DNA from: UBA830 sp038146925
GTDB lineage: Bacteria; Pseudomonadota; Alphaproteobacteria; MPNO01; UBA830
Direction: 5' to 3'
DNA: 64,000 bases
Assembly: GCA_038146925.1 (NCBI GenBank)
Contig: JAYQSP010000008.1
Coordinates: 248,001 to 312,000 of the forward strand
In this document: positions 51,714 to 61,387 of the stretch, in pieces
Numbering within the stretch: the stretch's first letter is position 1
Layout of the letters: the number at the start of each line of letters is the position of its first letter
Made by a program: the position numbers and the translations under genes
Notes under the pieces: model-generated
The model's database searches: none
Told to the model about the DNA's origin: nothing
Seen by the model: only the letters and a program-made list of their open reading frames with translations

Positions 51714-52963
51714 TCAGCTTCCTTTGCCACGGCATCAATGCTGTTCCGCAATCGCCTGCGACGTGTCAGCGACCACGCGAAGGTCGCAACAACGATGCAG
51801 GCGCCACCCGCAACCGGTATGCGGAAGCCCAGAAAATCCGCCGCGACCCCCATGGCGAAAGCCCCCAGCGCGGGCGTGCCCAGCCACAGCATGCCGTAGA
51901 GGCTGACGACCCGCCCGCGGATGGTGTCCGGCACGGTCGCCTGGACAAGAGATTGGCAGATAATTCCCGCGCCGTTGAGTACGAAACCCCAGCCGACGAA
52001 CACGGCGACCGAGACCCAGAAGATATCGGTGGCGACGAAGGCAAGCTGCGTCGCCGCGATCAAAGCCACCATCAGGATCAGAACGTCCGACAGTCCGGTC
52101 AGGGTGCCGCGCCGGGACAGCCAGACGCCTGAAAACAGCGACCCCAGCCCGGCGGCGCCCGTCAGCATGGCGAGTCCGTCGGCACCGACATTGAATACCG
52201 CGCCGGTAAACCCGGGCAGCAGTTCCTGGGTCGCCCGCCCGAAGAACGAGAAGATCAGCAGCAGGAACATGACCGTGCCGATGAACTGGTGCCCGGTGGC
52301 GTAGCGGATGCCCTCCAGTATCTCCGCCGGCACCTGTGACAGGGATTTGGGCGCCACCGGCTTGTGTTCGGCGGTAATCAGATACAGGCTGATCAGCATG
52401 GGGACGTAGCTGAAGGCGTTAATCAGGAATGTGGCGCCCACGCCGAGATGCAGGATCACAACGGCCGAAATCGCCGGCCCGATGAGGCGGGAAGAGTTCC
52501 AGATGGTGGAATTAATGCCGATTGCCGGGGTCATCTCGGTGCGGGTGACGATGGTCCCCAGCAATGCGTGACGAAACGGCTGGTGAATTCCCTGGACGAT
52601 CCCCTGAATGAGGGCGAGAACGAACAGGAGTTCTATCGTCATGACGCCGGACAGGGTAAGCGTCGCCAGCATGGCCGCCTGGATCAGCGACATATACTGT
52701 ACCAGTCTCACGACCTTCAACCGGTTCACCCGGTCGGCGAACGCGCCCGCGATCGGGGCCGACAGCACCGCCGGTGCCAGATCCGCGAAGGCGATCAGTC
52801 CCAGCCAGGCGCCCGATCCCGTCAGCTCCCACGCCAGCCAGCCGACAGCCATCCGCTGGACCCAGGTACCCAGCAGAGACGGGATCGCGCCGATGGTATA
52901 GATGCGGTAATTGCGGTTCGCCATTGCGACCGCTATCCCGCCGAGCTTCGGAGAAAGCGCCAT
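51710..52963 (-). CDS. MFS transporter, EntS/MFS_3-like
   Basis: 417 residues with about 12 hydrophobic segments. The inter-helix GAFADRVNRLKVV matches the conserved loop-2 motif, and the N-terminus RNYRIYTIGAIPSLLGTWVQRM is typical of the MFS_3 (EntS/tetracycline-like) group. It exports siderophores, drugs or unknown metabolites in relatives. It is the only intact transporter seen in the window, since the TRAP and EamA genes are broken. Confidence 0.9.
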   Translation of the reverse strand: MALSPKLGGIAVAMANRNYRIYTIGAIPSLLGTWVQRMAVGWLAWELTGSGAWLGLIAFADLAPAVLSAPIAGAFADRVNRLKVVRLVQYMSLIQAAMLATLTLSGVMTIELLFVLALIQGIVQGIHQPFRHALLGTIVTRTEMTPAIGINSTIWNSSRLIGPAISAVVILHLGVGATFLINAFSYVPMLISLYLITAEHKPVAPKSLSQVPAEILEGIRYATGHQFIGTVMFLLLIFSFFGRATQELLPGFTGAVFNVGADGLAMLTGAAGLGSLFSGVWLSRRGTLTGLSDVLILMVALIAATQLAFVATDIFWVSVAVFVGWGFVLNGAGIICQSLVQATVPDTIRGRVVSLYGMLWLGTPALGAFAMGVAADFLGFRIPVAGGACIVVATFAWSLTRRRRLRNSIDAVAKEAD

Positions 52964-53025
52964 GGCCCTTGTTACTCCGTGGAGTTTCGCTTGTCTCGCG
53001 CCGAATGGATGCTTACAAGGCAGTG

Positions 53026-53313
53026 ATGGAAGAAAACGAAGAAAAATCCCTCGACCCGGTCGCGATATTCATTCTGGAAACACTGGCGCACGAGGCATCG
53101 GCCGCGCCGGTCGATATCGCGAGGGCGCTGGGCGAAGCGCGACGCAAGCCCGCGGAGAAACCGGACGCCTGGCGCCGTTTCATGAAGCCGGTAAAGCAGC
53201 AGATGCTGCATCTGGCGCGGGCAGGACGGATCGAGATCGTTCGCAAGGGCGAGGTGGTCGATCCGGAGGATTTCCGGGGCGTGGTGAGAATGCGCCTGAA
53301 AGCGGGAGATTAG
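53026..53313 (+). CDS. DUF3253 winged-helix-like small protein
   Basis: 95 residues from the ATG at 53026 (AAGG five bases upstream); an in-frame ATG at 53005 has no ribosome site. LDPVAIFILETLAHEASAAPVDIARALG and the WRRFMKPVKQQMLHLARAGRIEIVRKGEVVDPEDFRGV stretch (quoted in part) match the DUF3253 pattern of small winged-helix proteins. The function is unknown. It overlaps the tiny convergent ORF below by four bases. Confidence 0.78.
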   Translation: MEENEEKSLDPVAIFILETLAHEASAAPVDIARALGEARRKPAEKPDAWRRFMKPVKQQMLHLARAGRIEIVRKGEVVDPEDFRGVVRMRLKAGD

Positions 53314-53441
53314 AGAAGTACGCCGCCGATCCAGGTATGGGCCAGCCAGCCTGCGGCAAAGCCCGACAGGAACTGGATATCCACGATAAAATTGAACAGC
53401 CAGCCGCCCGCGAAAACCGCCGGATATTTGACGAGCGCCAT
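53310..53441 (-). CDS. Small hydrophobic protein (43 residues)
   Basis: From ATG 53441 (GGGGGA eight bases upstream) the frame gives MALVKYPAVFAGGWLF, then FLSGFAAGWLAHTW, ending GGVLL. Two short hydrophobic stretches suggest a membrane-associated peptide. Support is the strong ribosome site, GC-rich codons and adjoining of real gene ends. No family is recognised. Confidence 0.5.
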   Translation of the reverse strand: MALVKYPAVFAGGWLFNFIVDIQFLSGFAAGWLAHTWIGGVLL

Positions 53442-53511
53442 GTGAAATCCCCCGCTTGGTCACGATTGCGGGCCGCATCCTAGACATTAATGGGGCGAAA
53501 ATGGGGCGCGC

Positions 53512-54981
53512 TCAGAACAGCTCGAAATATTCCCGGTGTTCCCAGTCGGTCACGGTTGACAGGAACCGGGCGATTTCCGCCCGTTTGATGTGGAGCAGGT
53601 AGTCGACGAACCGGTCGCCGAAGGCGCTGCGGAACGTGTCGCTGGCATCCAGTGCCGTGACTGCATCCATCAGATTGGTTGGGAGCTGTTCGGCGTCCGT
53701 CGCGTAGGGGTCGTCCGTCGCAGGCGGAGGCGTCAGGTCGTTGGTCAGACCGTCCAGGCCGCTCGCAACCTGCGAGGCGAGGTAGAGATACGGATTGGCA
53801 GCGGGCTCGCCCACGCGGTTTTCCAGCCGGGTCGCGGAATCGCCCGGTCCGGCGCCCACGACGCGCAGCATGGCGCCCTTGTTGTCGCGTCCCCAAACCA
53901 TGCGGTCCGGGGCGAGGGAATTCGGCTTGTAGCGCTTGTAGCCGTTGACAGTGGGCGTGGTGAACAAGCTTGCGCCGGCGGCGTTCTTCAGGATGCCGGC
54001 GGCGAAGGCCATGCCGGTCGGCGACAGGAGCGCGTCCGCCGTGTCGGGGGCGAACGCATTCGCGCCGTCGGAGGCCTTCTCCAGCGATTGATGCAGGTGC
54101 CAGCCGCTGGCGAAGGCATTCGGCAGGCCGGGGCGGCACATGAACGTTGCGTGGTAGCCGTTGCGGCGGCAGATCTGCTTCACCGCGTTGCGGAACAGCA
54201 TCATGTTGTCGGCGGCTTCGAGACCGGGCGCGGGTCCCAGCGTGAACTCGAACTGGCTGGGCCCGAATTCGGTTTCCAGCGTCCGCAGGGGCAGGCCGAG
54301 GGCCAGCAGGTCCCGGCGCACCATTTCGAAGACCGGATCCTGTTCGTCCATACGCAGTTCGGTCAGGTAGTTGTAGCCCCGGGCAATCAGGCTCACTTTC
54401 GGCGGCGCTGCCGGCTGGCCGGCGTCTTCGGGCCGCAGCATGGGGTCTTCCAGCCGGTAGATATGGCATTCGACCTCGATTCCCGCGATGTAGTCGAAGC
54501 CCTTGCCTTCCAGCGTTGCCAAAGCCCTTTTCAGGATTTGCCGGGTCGAAAAAGGGACGGGCTCGCCATTCGCCAGGTAGCCGTCGCACAGAAGCCAGCC
54601 GGTGCCCGGCGCCCAGGGTAGAACGCGGAATGTCGATGGCACGGGCACGGCTATGAAATCGCCCGCGTTCTCCATCTCCGGAATACCGAATCCGCCGCCC
54701 GGGCTGAACACCGGGAACACGGTCGTGTGCGATGTGTCCTTGGCCAGAAGCGTCGTCGTGATGGCGCAGCCGTTGCGCATTGCCTGCTCCGCCTCGCTGG
54801 CCATGATGGTTTTGCCGCGCAGAATGCCGTGCTGATCCGGGTAGGACAGCCGGATGACCTCGAGACGGTCTTCCCTGACAAGCCGGACGATGCGTTCGGC
54901 CTCGGCACGGTCGTCGTCCGACCAGAGACCGTGGTCGTCCACGAACCCGGTCCGGCCCATGGTGTCATTGCGTTCAGCCAT
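53512..54981 (-). CDS. Glutamine synthetase-like gamma-glutamyl ligase
   Basis: 489 residues from MAERNDTMGRTGFV at 54981 (GGAG upstream); the ORF extends to 55176 but that part overlaps the Rieske gene. The GS catalytic domain is seen in GIEVECHIYRLED, ETEFGPSQFEFTLGP, NGYHATFMCRPGLPNAFASGWHLHQSL and RLENRVGEPAANPYLYLASQV (each quoted in part). It resembles GlnA-like enzymes that glutamylate amines (IpuC, PuuA, AtdA1-type) and not the housekeeping synthetase. It is two bases from the Rieske oxygenase, suggesting an amine is glutamylated before or during oxygenation. Confidence 0.88.
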   Translation of the reverse strand: MAERNDTMGRTGFVDDHGLWSDDDRAEAERIVRLVREDRLEVIRLSYPDQHGILRGKTIMASEAEQAMRNGCAITTTLLAKDTSHTTVFPVFSPGGGFGIPEMENAGDFIAVPVPSTFRVLPWAPGTGWLLCDGYLANGEPVPFSTRQILKRALATLEGKGFDYIAGIEVECHIYRLEDPMLRPEDAGQPAAPPKVSLIARGYNYLTELRMDEQDPVFEMVRRDLLALGLPLRTLETEFGPSQFEFTLGPAPGLEAADNMMLFRNAVKQICRRNGYHATFMCRPGLPNAFASGWHLHQSLEKASDGANAFAPDTADALLSPTGMAFAAGILKNAAGASLFTTPTVNGYKRYKPNSLAPDRMVWGRDNKGAMLRVVGAGPGDSATRLENRVGEPAANPYLYLASQVASGLDGLTNDLTPPPATDDPYATDAEQLPTNLMDAVTALDASDTFRSAFGDRFVDYLLHIKRAEIARFLSTVTDWEHREYFELF

Positions 54982-54982
54982 A

Positions 54983-56329
54983 TCAGATCTCCGTGCCTGC
55001 GTTTCGTTCCGCAGGCCACGGGGGTTGTGCCCAGTCGGAGCGGGCCCGCCGTTCGATCGCGGTCTGTTTCCAGGCTTCGCGCCACGTTGCCGCCGGTGCG
55101 ATTGTGTCGATGGCGACGGGGCCGCGGCACATCGCCGGGTCGTCGGGCCGCAGGGCGATTTCAGGCTCTTCGCCACGTTCGACGGCTTCGATCGCGCGGA
55201 TCATCAGCTTGCGGTTGGCGATGATGGCCTTGTCGGCGGTGCCGAGGTGTTCCTGCGTGCGGTCCTGGATCTTGCCGAGGGATTCGACGGCCCACTGGTC
55301 GTGGACGTTTATGTCGTCTCCCATGCCGGTATAGGTTCTGCTGCGCTGTTCTTCCGGGTCGTAGCCGTAATCGTTGTCGCGATTCTTGCGCGGGCGGTAG
55401 TCGGGCAGGGTGTATAGCTTCAGCCGGTCGTTCCGCATGCGCTCCTTGTCGACCGGTTCGGTGAAACTCGAAAAGATCGCGTACCACCAGCTTGTCGTGT
55501 CGTCGATGGGAACGTGCCACTGCGTCAGCATGATCTCGTTGCTGATCGGAATGATGATGGCGTTGGGGAAAATCTGGTTGGTGACGCGGACATGCATATC
55601 CGTGTCGTTGAGGCGGCGAAGGGCATACAGGCGAATGCCGGTTTCTGTCTGTTCGATGTCGATTATCGGGCAATCGTATTCCCGAAGAACCTTGGTGATG
55701 GCCATGTCGTTTTCTTCGGTCGAGAAGCGGAACTGCTGGCCGTATGCCTCTTCGTCAGTGTCATCCTCGAAGAAACGATGCAGGAACGAAGCATGCGACG
55801 GATCGATTCCCACCTCGTTCAGTTGCAGCCAGTTACAGTCGACGAATCCCTTGAATGCGAAGGTGAACTCATTCGGCGCTTCGAAACAGTCGAAGGCGGG
55901 CAGCGGCGGCGGGTTGCCCGTGCCCATATAGGCGAAAACGATGCCGTTGCGTTCGACGCAGGGATAGGCGGTGTGTTTGATTTTGTTGTGAAAATTGCTG
56001 TCCGCCGGCTCCGCCGGCTGTTCCAGGCATCTGCCCGTGTGGTCGAACAGCCAGCCATGAAAGGAACATCGCAGGCCGCCGTCTTCCAGCCGACCGAAGC
56101 ACAGATCGGCGCCACGGTGCGGGCAATTGCGTCCGATCAGACCGTACTCGTCGTCGCCGTGACGATAAAGTACGAGGTCTTCGCCCAGCAGCCTGACCGC
56201 TTTGACGGGGCGTTCGTCGGTCAGTTCCTCGGTCAGCGCGGCGGGCTGCCAGTACTGGCGCATCAGCTTGCCGCAGCCGGTGCCGGGCCCGACGCGGGTC
56301 ACCAGCCTGTTGAGGTCCTCGTTGAGCAT
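54983..56329 (-). CDS. Rieske non-heme iron oxygenase alpha subunit
   Basis: 448 residues from MLNEDLNRLVTRVG at 56329; the frame extends to 56473 without support. The Rieske cluster is bound by Cys69, His71, Cys88 and His91 (CPHRGADLCFG, CSFHGW), and the mononuclear iron by His179 and His184 in DPSHASFLHRFF, with a carboxylate further on. Layout and N-terminus (QYWQPAALTEEL) are of the phthalate 4,5-dioxygenase/LigX type. Such enzymes need a separate reductase; none is in the window. It is divergent from the cysteine-dioxygenase-like gene. Confidence 0.92.
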   Translation of the reverse strand: MLNEDLNRLVTRVGPGTGCGKLMRQYWQPAALTEELTDERPVKAVRLLGEDLVLYRHGDDEYGLIGRNCPHRGADLCFGRLEDGGLRCSFHGWLFDHTGRCLEQPAEPADSNFHNKIKHTAYPCVERNGIVFAYMGTGNPPPLPAFDCFEAPNEFTFAFKGFVDCNWLQLNEVGIDPSHASFLHRFFEDDTDEEAYGQQFRFSTEENDMAITKVLREYDCPIIDIEQTETGIRLYALRRLNDTDMHVRVTNQIFPNAIIIPISNEIMLTQWHVPIDDTTSWWYAIFSSFTEPVDKERMRNDRLKLYTLPDYRPRKNRDNDYGYDPEEQRSRTYTGMGDDINVHDQWAVESLGKIQDRTQEHLGTADKAIIANRKLMIRAIEAVERGEEPEIALRPDDPAMCRGPVAIDTIAPAATWREAWKQTAIERRARSDWAQPPWPAERNAGTEI

Positions 56330-56529
56330 GGGTCTTTCCAGACAATTCTTGTACGTTGTGGGCGATGGTAATTGAACTGCTCTGACGAGCCAACTATCCC
56401 GAAGCTCCCGATCCGTGCAAACCTCCGCACCGGCGACGGAGAGACACACTCCGACGACGGCACTTCGCCGCATTGCCGGAATCCCGTTACCGGACTAACT
56501 TACCGTTTCCAAATACCGGAAAGGTCAGA

Positions 56530-57117
56530 ATGACGGACATATCCCGTTTGCGGCGTTTCGTTTCAGGCATGACCGATCTCGCCGATCAGTCCGACGGGGA
56601 CGAGCATGCGATGGTTGGCGGTACGAAATTCCTGCTGACCGATCTCATTTCCAAGGACGACTGGCTGCCGGACGAATACGCTGTCGAGGGCGATACCTAT
56701 CGTCAGTATCTGCTGCATTGCGATCCGCATCAGCGGTTTTCCATCGTCAGTTTCGTCTGGGGGCCAGGTCAGACGACGCCGATACACGATCATACCGTGT
56801 GGGGTCTTATCGGGATGCTGCGCGGGGCCGAAACCGGTCAGCGTTTCGATGTGGCGAATGACGGTACGCTGGTCCCCGGTCAGACCGACCTGCTGCAGCC
56901 GGGCGATGTCGATATAGTGTCGCCCGCATTGGGCGACATCCACAAGGTCTCCAACGCGCATGACGACAAAACGTCGATCAGTATCCACGTCTACGGCGCG
57001 AATATCGGTGCGGTAGACCGGCACGTTTACGATCCCGATACCGGCGCGCAGAAAAGCTTTATTTCAGGCTATAGCAATACAACGGTGCCGAACCTATGGG
57101 ATTTGTCGGGCGGATGA
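56530..57117 (+). CDS. Cysteine dioxygenase-like cupin
   Basis: 195 residues from MTDISRLRRFVSGMTDL at 56530 (AAGGTCAG upstream). The iron ligands are His86, His88 (PIHDHTVWGLIGML) and His138 (GDIHKV), in the arrangement of type I cysteine/3-mercaptopropionate dioxygenases. These oxidise a thiol to a sulfinate. Substrate specificity cannot be told from the visible residues. It overlaps the next gene by ATGA. Confidence 0.82.
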   Translation: MTDISRLRRFVSGMTDLADQSDGDEHAMVGGTKFLLTDLISKDDWLPDEYAVEGDTYRQYLLHCDPHQRFSIVSFVWGPGQTTPIHDHTVWGLIGMLRGAETGQRFDVANDGTLVPGQTDLLQPGDVDIVSPALGDIHKVSNAHDDKTSISIHVYGANIGAVDRHVYDPDTGAQKSFISGYSNTTVPNLWDLSGG

Positions 57118-57326
57118 AAACCTTCGCGCTTGCCGCTTCCCTGATCGCCATGCTGGTGCTCGCCGTTTGGGGGGCGATTTATGTCTGGAATGATATCGGC
57201 GGTATCGAAATGAGCACCGCCGGAATACTGGCCATGATCGCGGGGATCGCTCTCAGCCTGGGGCTGGGCATGGGGCTGATGTTTCTCGTTTTCAAAAGCG
57301 AACGCGACGGGGAGGATCGGGGATGA
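57114..57326 (+). CDS. Small two-helix membrane protein
   Basis: 70 residues from ATG 57114, whose ATGA overlaps the previous stop; the longer frame from 57096 is less likely. Two hydrophobic segments (LAASLIAMLVLAVWGAIYVW, and IAGIALSLGLGMGLMFLVF) flank a short acidic loop, so both ends face the same side. Function unknown. It is coupled to the genes on both sides. Confidence 0.68.
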   Translation: MKTFALAASLIAMLVLAVWGAIYVWNDIGGIEMSTAGILAMIAGIALSLGLGMGLMFLVFKSERDGEDRG

Positions 57327-57805
57327 AGTCGCGGTTTGGCGCGATCTGCGGTGCGTTTGCCGTCATCTTGTTCATGACGCCGGTGGCGACTGCCCAGTCC
57401 CGGCATGACGGTTATTACTATCCGGTCCCGAAATCCGAAGAAACCTACACGGCGAGGGCCCGCGTTATGCCCGGCAGCGACCGCGACCGGCGGGTCGGCT
57501 TCGTGGTCGCGTTTACGAAGGAGCTCGTCCAGGATCCGTCCCCGTTGCGCTTCACCCTGTTCGCCAAGGGCACAGAGGCGGAAAAGCTGATTATCGTTGC
57601 TCTGGATGACGATATTTTCGCATCGCTGTTCCGTGCCCGCGCCGTGCTGGCGACATTGACGGCGCAGGTGCGCGCTTCGCCTTTGTTCGCCGAGCTGGGC
57701 GTCCAGAATCTGTTCACGTTTTACGATCTGGCGAAACTGCTTGGTTTCAAACAGATCACCGTGTCGGACGGGCGCGAATGGTCGCACCGGATCAATCTGG
57801 AATAG
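57323..57805 (+). CDS. Secreted hypothetical protein
   Basis: 160 residues starting with a clear Sec signal peptide, KSRFGAICGAFAVILFMTPV with cleavage after TAQ or ATA. The mature part, DGYYYPVPKSEETYTARARV then VGFVVAFTKELVQD, is conserved-looking and likely periplasmic. No domain is recognised. It is the third gene of the cysteine-dioxygenase-like operon and precedes a terminator hairpin. Confidence 0.72.
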   Translation: MKSRFGAICGAFAVILFMTPVATAQSRHDGYYYPVPKSEETYTARARVMPGSDRDRRVGFVVAFTKELVQDPSPLRFTLFAKGTEAEKLIIVALDDDIFASLFRARAVLATLTAQVRASPLFAELGVQNLFTFYDLAKLLGFKQITVSDGREWSHRINLE

Positions 57806-57808
57806 AAA

Positions 57809-57830
57809 CGGGCGGCCAAGGGGCCGCCCG
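57809..57830 (+). terminator. GC hairpin terminator candidate
   Basis: A perfect 9-bp stem CGGGCGGCC/GGCCGCCCG with loop AAGG lies just after the secreted-protein stop, and between convergent genes. No strong T-tract follows, so it may work only weakly as an intrinsic terminator in either direction. Confidence 0.55.
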
Positions 57831-57858
57831 CCGTTAACCAGAGCATTACGCCCAGATA

Positions 57859-58968
<1,110 letters not shown>

Positions 58969-59084
58969 AATATGCGTATCCCTGTTTTTCGTTGCTTGGA
59001 TGAATTGGCGGCATGTTTCCAGCCGCGCATTGCCAATGCAAGAAAATTCAGTGAACGCGCCGCCTCTGGCCCATATTCACGTAT

Positions 59085-60605
59085 TCACGCCAGCGAATAT
59101 CGCCCGTCGTCGAGCCGTTGAATGCGGCCCGCCGCATAATACCCCTCGAGTTCGCGGACGATTTCGCGGCCGTCATCCGATCCGGTGGCTTCCATCAGTT
59201 CGCGAAAGAATTTGGGGCCGTCTTTGAGGGCGTCCTCAACGCTCGACACCGGTCGTTGTTCGAACGCCGGCGGGTCGGGAACTTTCCATTCCTGGGCATC
59301 GGACCGGCCGAAGGGACGCGTCAGATCGAAGCCCGCCTTGGAACCCGACCGTTCGCCCTGCAGGGACGGATCCAGCGGCACGGCGCGATATCCGGAGGAC
59401 GACACGTAATCCCGGTCGCTCTGGAAACGTGTGCCCAGCGCCCATTCCATCTGTGCGTCGTCGAACACGTCGATATCGGGATCGACCACGAACACATGCT
59501 TGGTGTCCGCGGTGGAGCCGAACGCCGCGGCAATGGCGTTGCGTGCTTCGCCCGGCATCCGCTGGTTCAGCGCGATGCGGATATTATACATGCCGCCGGT
59601 TGCCGGCGGGCAGTAGACGGCGACCGGTTCGCGGACGGCGTTTTCAAGGGCCGCCCAGACCGCTTGTTCTGTACGCAGCGCACAGAGCTGCGCCGTATCT
59701 GTCGTCGCCATGTTGCGGCCGCCGATGGTTGCGGTCTGGAACACGGCGTCTTCCCGGTGGGTGATCGCCGTCAGGTGAAATACCGGGTTCTGCTTCAGCC
59801 GGCCGTAATAGCCGACATATTCGCCGTAGGGGCCTTCCGGTTCGGTCCAGCCGTCGGCGTCGAGATAGCCCTCGATGATGTATTCGGCATCGGCCGGGAC
59901 CCGCAGGTCGCTGGTCACGCATTTCACCACCGGCACAGGTTTTCCGCGCACGCCGCCCATCAGCGCGAGTTCGTTTGCGGGCGGTGTCATGGAGAGAGCC
60001 GCGATCGCGTCCGCGGGATGAAACCCGACCGCGAAAGCCACCGGCAGGCGATCGCCGCTGCCATGCGCACCGCCGTATATGGCGCGCAGGTCGCTCGGGG
60101 CGTTGAGATCGATGCCTGCCTCGCGACGTCCCCGCAGCATCAGCCGCCGCATGCCGACATTGGTGTCGCCGGTATGAGGGTCGATCGAAAAATCGAGGGT
60201 GGCCGAAATATAGGGCGCGCCGTCCTCGCCGTGCTGGAGGTGAACCGGGAGGGCGGTCAGGTCGGCCTCGTTGTCGCGCAGGACGACCTGCTGCACCGGC
60301 GCGCTTTTCGCGTCGATTTCGACCGGATCCTTCGGCGCGCGCAGGCGTCTGGTCACTTCGGCCAGCAGATCGCGTTCGTCGAGGCCCAGCGACGCGGCGA
60401 GCCTTGTGCGGGATCCCATGATATTGCCGGCGAGTTCCTGGCCGTCGGGACCCGCGTTTCGGAACCACGTTCCTTTCGGGTTTCCTTCCAGCCGGTGGGC
60501 GATGACGGATAGCGGTGTCGGTTCTTCCACTACCTCGACGGCGCCGTCCGCGGCCATGACCTCCAGGAAACGGCGGAACCTGAATGTTTCCGTGTCAGGC
60601 GTCAT
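59085..60605 (-). CDS. UbiD-family prenyl-FMN-dependent decarboxylase (copy 2)
   Basis: 506 residues. UbiD blocks are NAGPDGQELAGNIMGSRTRLAAS, PEGPYGEYVGYYG, NVGMRRLMLRGRREAG, TDTAQLCALRTEQAVWAAL and DPDIDVFDDAQMEWALGTRF (each split). It is longer than copy 1 and belongs to a different subfamily. The Asn-Val-Gly-Met-Arg-Arg segment takes the place of the NMSIHR seen in copy 1. It overlaps the alpha/beta hydrolase gene by ATGA, so hydrolysis and decarboxylation may be consecutive steps. Confidence 0.9.
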   Translation of the reverse strand: MTPDTETFRFRRFLEVMAADGAVEVVEEPTPLSVIAHRLEGNPKGTWFRNAGPDGQELAGNIMGSRTRLAASLGLDERDLLAEVTRRLRAPKDPVEIDAKSAPVQQVVLRDNEADLTALPVHLQHGEDGAPYISATLDFSIDPHTGDTNVGMRRLMLRGRREAGIDLNAPSDLRAIYGGAHGSGDRLPVAFAVGFHPADAIAALSMTPPANELALMGGVRGKPVPVVKCVTSDLRVPADAEYIIEGYLDADGWTEPEGPYGEYVGYYGRLKQNPVFHLTAITHREDAVFQTATIGGRNMATTDTAQLCALRTEQAVWAALENAVREPVAVYCPPATGGMYNIRIALNQRMPGEARNAIAAAFGSTADTKHVFVVDPDIDVFDDAQMEWALGTRFQSDRDYVSSSGYRAVPLDPSLQGERSGSKAGFDLTRPFGRSDAQEWKVPDPPAFEQRPVSSVEDALKDGPKFFRELMEATGSDDGREIVRELEGYYAAGRIQRLDDGRYSLA

Positions 60606-61387
60606 GACAGTTCCTCCATCGAATTTGCGATCAGCGACCAGAAAGCGGCTGGGTCCTCCACATGCGCATTATGTCCCAGGCCGGGCAGCTCGACGGCGTC
60701 ATCTGACAGAGTCCGCAGGTCGGCGGCGGAGACCATGCGGTCGTGTTCGCCGGCGGCCAGCAGCACCGGGGCCCGCGCGGCGGCATAAATATCGCGCGTA
60801 TCCGCGTCCGCGACCATCGCGGTCCGGTTGTCCGCGGCGAGCCGCCATTTGCCGCCTTCCTCGACGATACCGGAGCGCGCGAAATCGGATGCCGGATCGG
60901 CGACGCCTTTCAGCCCGGTGACCAGGATGAACCGTTCCCGGGCGTCGCTTTCGGTGTCGAACCATTTGACCGGCATGTCGATCAGCTTGGCAAGTCCGGC
61001 GCGTTCTTCATCTGTCCAGTCGACTTTGACCCCTGACGTAACGACCGCCTTCGGCATAACACCGAACCATCCGGATGCCATCAGAATGCCGACCAGTCCG
61101 CCCATCGAGTGCCCGGCGAGATAAATATCGTCCATGCCGGCGACGAGGTCGGCCATGTCCGCCGCATGACACGCGATGCCGTAACGGTCGCAATGGGCGG
61201 ACCGGCCATGGCCCCGCATATCGGGAATGATCCAGCGGCCCGGCCAGTTCTCTTCCAGAAGCGGCCGTATGCCGTCCCAGATGCGGCCGGTTCCCGACAG
61301 CCCGTGCATGAGCAGCAGCGTGGGGCCGTCGGCGTTGCCGCCTTCCTCGATCCAAATCTCGGTGCCACCGGCACTGCGCCGGCTCAT
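60602..61387 (-). CDS. Alpha/beta-fold hydrolase
   Basis: 261 residues. The oxyanion segment LLLMHGLSGTGRIWDG, the nucleophile elbow GHSMGGLVG, and a C-terminal GLGHNAHVEDP with the catalytic His are present; an Asp lies in LLAAGEHDRMVSAADL. It resembles meta-cleavage-product, enol-lactone or ester hydrolases. It is coupled by ATGA to the UbiD gene and to the hydratase gene upstream. Confidence 0.9.
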   Translation of the reverse strand: MSRRSAGGTEIWIEEGGNADGPTLLLMHGLSGTGRIWDGIRPLLEENWPGRWIIPDMRGHGRSAHCDRYGIACHAADMADLVAGMDDIYLAGHSMGGLVGILMASGWFGVMPKAVVTSGVKVDWTDEERAGLAKLIDMPVKWFDTESDARERFILVTGLKGVADPASDFARSGIVEEGGKWRLAADNRTAMVADADTRDIYAAARAPVLLAAGEHDRMVSAADLRTLSDDAVELPGLGHNAHVEDPAAFWSLIANSMEELS

